DNA of 37,722 nt, taken from Candidatus Woesearchaeota archaeon. Lineage in GTDB: Archaea > Nanobdellota > Nanobdellia > SCGC-AAA011-G17 > GW2011-AR18. The position numbers and the translations under genes are program-made. The notes under the pieces are model-generated. The model was not told the DNA's origin and ran no database searches. It saw only the letters and a list, made by a program, of their open reading frames with translations. The DNA lies in contig JACPCE010000012.1 in the NCBI GenBank assembly GCA_016179945.1, forward strand, positions 1 to 37,722. The letters are read 5' to 3'. How positions within the stretch are numbered: the first letter of the stretch is position 1; each line of letters begins with the position of its first letter. Positions 28,201 to 37,722 of this stretch are shown in pieces.

Positions 28201-31200
28201 ACCATAACATATAATAAAAAACAACTATTCATTAATAAGATTTTCGTAATTTTTCTTATAATAATCACACTTTGTATTCAAAGGACAACCAATGCATTCT
28301 GGTTTCTTTCTGCAAAATCTCTTAGCATGTTCAACAATCAAAGCATGATATTCATTAAATAATTTAAAATTATGATCTAAATTATCATGAAATAATTGCT
28401 GTAATTCATCATAACCGATATCTTCCTTACAAAAACCCAATCTAGAAAATACTCTTTTAGTATAAGAATCAATAACAAAATAAGGCTTATTATAAGCATA
28501 AAGTAATATAGAATCAGCAGTTTCTTTTCCTATACCCCAGACAGATAACAAATTCTCTCGATTAATTTGTATTCTAGAATCTAAAAATTTAATAAATTCC
28601 TTAATTTTCTTTGCCTTCTGATTATTATAACCGGAACTTTTTATAAGCAAAGCTAATTTTCTAATATCAATCAATCTAAGCTCATTAATTTGAAGCATTT
28701 TATTTTCTCTTAAATTTCCTAAAGCCTTATCAACATTTTTCCAGGAAGTATTCTGTGTTAGAATTGCACCCAAACTAATCTCAAATATATCTTTATCATT
28801 TAATTTAATTTTTCCAGGATATTTACCATTTATAGGCCACCATCCCTGTAAACCATACTCTTTATACATGATTTTATAGATTAAATTCAAGTTAAGCATA
28901 ATAATTAAAAGAAAAGATTATATTAAAAAAGTTACTAATTGATTCTAAATAAGGATAACATAATATTTTTAAAGGATTTAACGACAAATATAATATGAAA
29001 GTAGAAGTAAATAATATAGGTAAATACAAATTTCTTTTTGTTAATAATAAATTATGGATGAGTAATGATGAAAATGAACAGCTATATACTAATGAGGCAA
29101 TTTCTAAATGTAAAGGAAATGTATTAATTGTTGGTTATGGTATTGGTTTAATATATAATAAATTAAAAGAAATTAATTATTTAAAGAAAATAACCATAGT
29201 AGAAATATCAAAAGATGTAATAAAAAAAGTAGGGGTAAAAATAAGAGAAAATGATGAATTAATAATAAATGACTTTTTAAAAAATAAATTTGAAGAAAAA
29301 TATGAAACAATATTATTAGATATATGGTTAGACTGGTCAGAAAAATCATACAAAGAAATATTTTTGCCCAGCTATAAAAAAGAAGAGAAAATTTTAGAGA
29401 AAAATGGAATAATATGGGCTTGGGGAGAACATGAAATGCGTAGATTCCATGAAAATAAATGAAAAAATTAGTAAAAAAACCCAAAAGATATTTAAATGAT
29501 TTTTAACCTAAATTTAAAATGCAAGATAAGGAATTATCAATAGAAGAAAGTATAAAAAAAGCAATAGAAACATACAATAAATATTCTTCAATATATGCAA
29601 AATATACTCAAAATAAACTTTTACAGTTTCAATTAGCAAAATTTGTTTCTATGTTACCAGAAAAGGGAAAAATTCTAGATGCAGGCTGCGGATCAGGAAG
29701 AGACACTGCCTATTTACAGGAAGATGGTCTAGAAGTAACAGCAGTTGATATTTCAGAAGGGATGATAAAAGAAGCAGAAAAGAATGGAGTTAACGCTGTT
29801 AAAGGAGATCTATTAAAAATGATTTCTAACGAAGAGTTCGTCGGTATTTGGTGTATGGCTACTTTAGCAGATATACCAAAATCGCAATCTAAAAAATTAT
29901 TGCAAAATTTCTATAAAGCCTTGAAAAAGGAAGGAATTCTTTACCTCGCAGTAAAAGAAGGGGACGGAGAAAAGATAATTGAAAAAGAAAGATACGAAAA
30001 TTCACCAAGATTTTACGCATTTTACAAAAAAGAAGAACTGGAAAAACTTCTAAAGGAAAATGGATTTGAAATTATAGAATCTTCTGTTTCAACTGATGAA
30101 GAAACTAATTGGGTTGAAATTTTTGCTAAGAAGAATTAAAATAAATATGTTTTTATACAATGTTAATTACAAAAAATTATGAAAAAGAGTTTGATTTTAT
30201 TATTTGTAATATTTATAATAATAGGATGTACTAAAAAATATATAAACTATCCAAGACTAGAAAGTTCTGAAAAATTTTCACAAAAGTAAAATTATAATTT
30301 AAATAAGCCTTCTTAAAAATCTAAAATCATAGCCTATACTTATAGGTATATGCGGTGCCCTATTAATTCTTCTAAGATTCCTACTGAACATCGTGCTAAG
30401 ATCATTAAGTCTGTCATTTTGATGATAAAAAGAAGCATCATCTCTTAAACCGGATATTTCTAAATCGGAAATTCCTAAATGATCTAAAATATCAATTGTT
30501 ACACTAACACGTGCATATAAATAATTAACAATTTGATTAGTAGTCCTATAATTTATACGTTGCATTGTATTTCAGAAAATAATTAATAAGAAAATATTAT
30601 AAAGCTTGCTGTAATTTAAATTTTATTAACATTTAATTAAAGCAATTTTAAATCCTTAGTAATATTATCTATTTTTTCATCATCATCCGGACCTATACAT
30701 AAACAAGTTACAGTTCCTGGTTCAATAGTGGTTCTTCCTGCATCTGTAATTAATGCAGCAGTTAATCCGGAATCTTTAGCTAATTGGTTATATTTTTGCA
30801 GTTCTTTTAAATCATTAACCTTGACAACAATCTTAGCCATACCTTCTTTTCTCCACTTAGAAACTTTATCTTTATCACTCCTTAAAACACATTCAACAGC
30901 AGCATGCGCACATTGAGAAGCTAATTTTCCTTTAGGTAATTTTAAATCCATTCTAACTAATATAACTTGTTTCATATTTATTGTTTAATAACAACCCTTT
31001 TAAATTTTTCTAATGTATCAAAGATAATGATTGAATATAATTTAGATAAGAAAGGATTGGAAAGATATTCTAGACATGGAATTACATTTTTAAGTTTAGA
31101 TAATTTAACTTATGAAGGAATAGAATTAGTCGTTCCTGATGCACTAGAAAATATAAAGAATATTTGGATGAGTCATAACAAACTTATGATATCTAGTCCT

Positions 31201-34200
31201 AATTTTAGTAATATTCCTAATAGAAGGTTAGTTACCAAAGATGGGAAATTAGTTCATAGTGTAAGAATTATTCCCAGTAAATATGATATAGATTTTCAGA
31301 AAAGACCTGAATATCAACTAGCTCAAGGATCACAATTTCCTCATGGAATTATAGAAACAAATCAGGAATTTTTAGATTTGTACAATGGAGAATGTATTAT
31401 TTTCAGAAGAAAAATTGGAGCTTTTGAAGGAGTTTATACTGCAATTGCTTCAATATATAAAAATTAATCACAGCTTCTTTAACTCATTCAGCATTTCCTT
31501 AACTAAATCAAAACCGCCCTGCCAAAACTTCTCATCTTGAACATCAATTCCAACTTCTCCTAATATTTTAGCAGGACTTTCAGACCCGCCATACTTTAAT
31601 ATTTTCAAATATTTAGGAACGAAAGACTTTCCTTCCTTTCTGTACTTTTCGTACAGAGCAAATACCAGTAGATATCCAAAAACATAGGAATAACAATAGA
31701 AAGGAGTATGATAAATATGGGGGATAGATAACCATTCATATTTAAATTCTTCAGGAATTTTAACAGAATTTCCAAATTGTTCTTTCAAATTACTAATATA
31801 TATTGAACTTAATTTATTCAAATCTGCAGACTCATTAGCTATTACTTTATGAGCTTCTATTTCAAATATTATAAAATAAATCTGCCTTAGTATTGTAGCA
31901 TAAGTATCATCTAATTTTTGCAGCAACAAAGTTTTTCTTAAATTTTTATCCTTTGTATTTTTCATTAAATCATCAAACAACAGCATTTCTCCAAATACTG
32001 AAGCAGTTTCAGCTAATGTTAAAGGCGGATGACCAGTTAATATAGAATGTTCACTTGTTAATAAATCATGTACTCCATGTCCTAGCTCATGAGCCATAGT
32101 AAAAACATCTCTAATATCTCCATCATAATTCAATAAAACATAAGGAACAATTTTTGGAGAAATATACATACAATAAGCCCCACCCATTTTGTTTCTTCTA
32201 ATTTCATAATCTATATGATTACTGTCAACAATCTTCTTAGCTAAATTATACATTTCATCTGAATAATTTTTATAAGCACTAAAAACCATTTTTTTACCTT
32301 CATCATATTTGATTTTTTCCTTTTTCTCATTATGTGAAGCATATATGTCATATCTTGTCATTTTCTTAATCTTGCATATCTTGGCTTTCAATTTAAAATA
32401 TTCATGGAACAAAAATCTATTTTTCCTGCAAACATCTATTAAAGCACTAACAGCTTTATCACTTATATCATTAGCTTTATTTCTAACAGATATAGGACTT
32501 TGATAATGCCTTAAATTAATTGACTCATTTTTCCAGTCCAAAACAACATTTCTATAAATCTCATTAAGGACATCACTATGCTTGGAATAAATTCTATATA
32601 ATTCCTGATAAGCGGCTTTCCTAATTTTAGGATCTTTATCTTTAACATAAGTAGTAAGCTGCTGTCTAGTGAGTTCTCTTCTCTTACCTTTGATATTCAA
32701 AGTAAAAATAAAATTATTTGTTATTATATCATACAATTTAATTAAAGCATTGCCTCCAGTTGTATCTTTAATATTAATTATTTTTTCTTCAGATTCAGCT
32801 AAAGTGTGTGGTTTTAACAATCTAATAAATTTTAAAAAATATTTATATTCATTTGGAACGCCATTAATTATGCGCTGAGCATTAGTATCATCCAAAGATT
32901 TAAACCATAAAGAAAAAAACATAATTCTATTACCTACATTGACACTTATCTGTTCAACATTAGATCTAAAACTTTTAGCTTTTTGATCTGCTGTATTTTC
33001 AGAAAACCAAAGATAAGAATAATCACATAATCTAGCAATAGTTTCTGAAATATTTTCATTAGTTCTTATTATACTCATAAATTCATTAATATCAATATTT
33101 GAATCTAGTTTCTCTCTATAATTCTCAATAAATTTAACATTTTTTTCTAACTCATCCAGTAAATTCTTATATTCTCTAGAATTAACTTCAGGCAAAACGT
33201 CTCTTAAATTCCAGCCACTCTTTTTCATGATTAAAGTTCATAGCACCAAATATAAAAGTTTATCTGTAAATTAAAATACATATAAAATTTATAACTATTA
33301 TAAAGTGGTATTAAAATATGAGCAATAAAACTTTATATAAAGAATTATTTGAAGATATAGAAGAAATGAAATTAACAGGAATTAGTCCAATAAAAATAAA
33401 TCAAGATAATGTAAGATTAAAATATATAGAAGAAGCCGCATATGAATTCTCACCTTATAGAATTAGAGCTCAAGATATAAAAGACCTAAACAATTTAAAG
33501 CCAGGTATGAGAATAAGAGTAGTTGATGACTTACTTATAAGAGCACAATATGTAGCATTAGGTGAAAGCTATAAAATATATAAAAGAACAGAAGAGCCTC
33601 ATGGTTTTTATCCTGGAAAAGAATGTATAATAAAAGAAATATATAAAGGTGAATCATCAGTAATTATAAAGATAGAAGGAGATCCAAATTATTGGGCTGA
33701 TGAATGGTTTGAAAGACCAAAGAGAAGATAAAACTTATAAACATCATAAAAACTAAGAATTCTATGACATCAAGCACATTAAGATCACATACTTGCGGGG
33801 AATTAAATAAAAAAGATACAAAAAAAGAAATAAAACTATGTGGCTGGGTAAACAGCCGTAGAGACCACGGTGGTATAATATTTATTGATTTAAGAGACAG
33901 GTATGGTTTTACTCAAATAGTTCTAGATCCAAAAAAATTAGCAGAAGCAGATAAACTAAGAAGAGAATGGTGTATACAAATTACAGGTCTAGTGAGGGAA
34001 AGACCAAAAGGAATGGAAAATAAAAATATAATAACTGGAGAAATAGAAGTAGAAGTAAAAAAATTAAACATTCTAAATGAATCTGAAGTCCCACCATTTG
34101 AAATTGATGATAGGATGGAAGCTTCTGAAGAATTAAGATTAAAATATAGATATTTAGACTTAAGAAGACCAGTGATGCAAGAAAGGTTATTAGTAAGACA

Positions 34201-37200
34201 TAAAGCTGCTCAAGTAGTTAGACAATATTTAAGCTCACAGAGTTTTATGGAAATAGAAACACCAATGTTTGTAAAAACAACTCCCGGTGGTGCACGTGTA
34301 TTTAAAGTCCCAAGTAGAACTCATACAGGCAAGTTTTATTCACTGCCAGAATCACCTCAGATGTACAAGCAAATATTAATGGTTGCTGGATGTGATAGAT
34401 ACTTTCAATTAGCCAGATGTTTAAGAGATGAAGACCTAAGAGTTGATAGGCAACCAGAATTCACTCAAATAGATATAGAAATGAGTTTCATTGACAGAGA
34501 AGATATATATAATATAATTGAAGGATTATTAAAAGATATTTTTAAAAAAGTTTTAAATGTAGAAATTAAAATACCTTTTTTAAGATTAAGTTATCAGGAT
34601 ACAATGTCTAGATATGGTTCAGACAAACCTGATTTAAGATTTGAACTAGAATTAAAAGATGTTTCTTCAATAATGAAAAATTCAGAATTTGGTATTTTTA
34701 AAAATATTCTAGAAAAGAAAGGAGTCATTTATTGCTTAAATGCAAAAGGTTGTGGTAAATTCTCTAGAACTGAAATTGAAGAACTGATAGAATTAGGAAA
34801 AACACACCATCTTCCAGGATTAGCATGGATAAAGGTTGAAGATAAGAAATTAGAAAGTTCTATTGTTAAATACTTACCAGAAAAAGTTCAAAAAGAATTA
34901 ATTAAAGCTGTTAACGCAAAAGAAAATGACTTATTATTATTCGCAGCAGATGAATTTGAAAAAGCAGTAAATGCTTTAGGACAAGTCAGGCTTCATATAG
35001 GTAAAAAATTAAATTTAATGAATCAAAAAGAATACAAATTCTGCTGGGTAACAGATTTTCCATTATTTGAGTGGAATGAAGAAGTAAATAACTGGCAGGC
35101 AAAGCATCATATTTTTACAATGCCTTTGGAAGAAGACATGAAATATTTAGAAACAGATCCTAGCGAAGTTAAAGGAAAATTATATGATATAGTTTTAAAC
35201 GGAGTTGAAATAGGAGGTGGTTCTATAAGAATACACAAAAAAGAAATTCAAGCTAGAACATTACAAGTTACAGGATTAAACTACGAAGAAGCTGAAAAGA
35301 AATTTGATTTCTTGCTAAATGCCTTTAAATTTTCAGCACCACCACATGGAGGAATAGCAATAGGTTTTGATAGATTATGTGCTCTATTATGCGGAATTAA
35401 TGATATAAGAGAAGTAATAGCTTTCCCTAAAAATAAAGCAGCAGAAAATCCAATGGATGGTTCTCCTCAAGACTGGACTCCAGAATTCTTAAAGGAATTA
35501 AATTTAAAATTAGATGTAGTTAAGAAAAATTAAGCAGTAGCAGCAGTACTAACCTTACCAACAAGTTCAGTAGATTGAGAAGCACCATATAACCTAGACA
35601 ATGCATAGCTGACTCTTTCTTCATCTGTACCAACATGCACATCAAAAGCAGCATTCAAGCTTTCCATCTTATAAATACCAGAATCTAGAACTTCTTCTTC
35701 TAATGCACTAGCCAACGCAATTGAATACTCTAAACCCAGTTTTTTATTTCTAAAATAGGAAACTGCATCAGCCCATCTATCAATATTTCCGCCTTTACGA
35801 CCAACATCAACAGCCAACCTAGCAAAATCCCAGCTCTCTGATAAATCACACGTGCCTGTAACAACACCATAGACAGCATTATTAACAATACTTTGATGAT
35901 CAAAAAGATATTTTGGGTTTTCATTAAAAAATGAAATAGAATAATCAGCATGCTGAGCAATATCATTTGGAGAAGCGCCACTTATTTTCATATCTGCTAA
36001 TTTTCTTATTATAGCAAAATAAGTAGGCACAAAACTATTTGTTGCATTATGATATCCATTTAATTCAACAGCTCTACAATATATAGAAACAAAAGTACTA
36101 ACTTCAAGATCCTTTAATCCATAAGCTTTAGCAACAACATTTCCTACTTCTTTAGTACTGATTCTATTACCAATTATGTCAGCTCCAAAACTACAAGCAT
36201 CTTCTAAAACCATTCCAGAACCTACACCACAATCAACAAACATCTCAAAATCTTCTCTAACAACAGGTTTACATTTATCTTCTAAAATTACACCCGTATT
36301 TACATAATCTAAAGCTGAATCTAAATTCCCACCTAGTACAGTTACAGCACGATGCAAACCTCCAATTAGTTCTAAAGAATTAGGTAGTAATTCTCTACTA
36401 GAATCATCAGTTTGATCTTCATCTGATAAAGAATTTCTATCATTTGAAGTAAGAGATAAATCCCTATTTAATATATCATTAATATGATATAAATATTCAG
36501 CTCTTTCTTTTTCATTAAGAGTACCAAGAGTTTCACTAACAAGAGCTACTAATTTTCTTGTCTTGTCTGGTTCATAAGCATCAACTTCTAAAAGTCTATC
36601 TAAATAAGTATCAACTAATCTATCACCATTATTTGTCAAAACTCCTCCTTCTTCATCAAAATTTTCAACAACAAAATCTAAATTACCAAGACCTTGGGCC
36701 AAACGCAAATTTGCTCTAGGATTTCTAAAACAAAGAAAATTACCTGAATACCTAGAGCCTTCTGCTCCAATAGGTACTAAGCCTATTGTATCATTTTCAA
36801 GCCTATAAACAGATTCAATATTCATATTTTCACCTTATTTATTGCAAACTTCCATTATTTATAAGTCTTTCTATTATTTATCACTAGTAAGTAATAAAAA
36901 TAGTTAACTATATAAATAAGTAAGACCTAGTAAAAATAGGTAAAAATGTATAATAAAAACAGAGAAACAGGTTTTATAAGTGCAATTAATTATGTAGTGC
37001 CGACTTTAATTATTGCAGGATTAACTTACTTAAGTTTAGGTAGTTTAAATAAAGTATCAAAAGCAATAGAAGGAAAAAGCCCAAATATTGAATGTATGAG
37101 AAGCTACGCAGGTTATAGTACAGATATAAAATCATTAGAAAGATTATGCGCTAAAAAGTAATTAAATATTATTATACGCAATTTTTGAGTCAACACTAGA

Positions 37201-37722
37201 AGTAATTATTCCAACTTCCAATCTTGTATTAAAGGTCTTACTGAATCTAGATGTTCTGGGTTGATTCCAATCCTATAATTATAACTGTTCCCAAATAAAG
37301 AAGCTTTTTTCCCATCGACATCTATTCTTGCTTTTCCAGCACCAACAAGCTTATACCATTCCGCTTCTTGTGCAGGGATTTGATAAGTTCCTGTAGAATC
37401 AGAAAAATCAATTTTTGGGTAATTTCTTCTTAATTTACTTGCAAGAGACATAATTATAACTGAATGGGTTTCATAGCCACCTTCTGCAAATAGTAAGTGT
37501 GGAGTCCCATCCATGATTAATTGAACCACTTTATATTCTCCTGATTTTGCTGGCCAATTTGCGATTGGAAGTTTTTCATCTAAACCCATTTTAACCACTT
37601 GATACTGCTAAAGAATAAAGAATATCTTTATAAATTGATGTGTGTAGAATCAAAAACTTTGCTTTGCAACCACATTGCATTCTCCTTTCAGTCGGGGCGT
37701 ATAACAGTAATTAGCAGTATAA

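Overview
The window looks like a piece of an AT-rich archaeal genome, most likely a DPANN lineage of the Woesearchaeota/Pacearchaeota kind and probably assembled from a metagenome. Archaeal markers are Mre11-Rad50, archaeal RNase J, the Kae1 tRNA-modification protein, a class I CCA-adding enzyme, aCPSF1/FttA, a proteasome beta subunit, a PAC2-type chaperone, Pth2 and an Lhr helicase. Intergenic gaps are short. Many genes have a TATA-like box centred about 24-28 nt upstream of the start codon, which suggests mostly leaderless transcripts. No rRNA, complete tRNA or CRISPR array was found.

Layout. 1-8310 (minus strand): two tandem hairpins and a small unknown gene, then mre11-rad50-hydrolase, RNase J, a PAC2 protein, a circularly permuted GTPase and kae1. 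8398-12392 (plus): a zinc-ribbon protein overlapping cca, a short conserved-looking protein, a Cys/His-rich anchored protein followed by a frameshifted CcdA-like transporter, and a lipase-like hydrolase whose fold order looks circularly permuted. 12393-16781 (minus): psmB then aCPSF1. aCPSF1 carries a 585-residue intein in its metal-binding motif, and its 3' end is broken by a 56-bp tandem duplication. 16950-24983: a VapBC-type toxin-antitoxin pair, an unknown 374-aa protein, an Lhr helicase with a 458-residue intein in motif VI, an isochorismatase-like protein, an unknown protein and a CYTH protein. 24990-26903: a compositionally foreign block with two-part inverted ends, holding a truncated transposase-like ORF, a 49-aa zinc-ribbon protein and a membrane-anchored M23-like protein. 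26943-37598: a GGDEF protein, a HhH-GPD DNA glycosylase, two methyltransferases, a 36-aa lipoprotein, Pth2, an M3 peptidase, a bacterial-type AspRS, several unknown proteins and a PHPT1-like phosphatase.

Functional themes are information processing (DNA break repair, base excision, RNA 5' processing and transcription termination, tRNA maturation, proteasome) mixed with horizontally acquired pieces (inteins, mobile element, AspRS, GGDEF). The best candidates for a second look are the two active-site inteins, the 24990-26903 element with its cargo, the GGDEF protein, the permuted lipase, the bacterial AspRS, and the aCPSF1 duplication. The duplication is more likely a strain-variant assembly join than biology, because its three differences are all synonymous.
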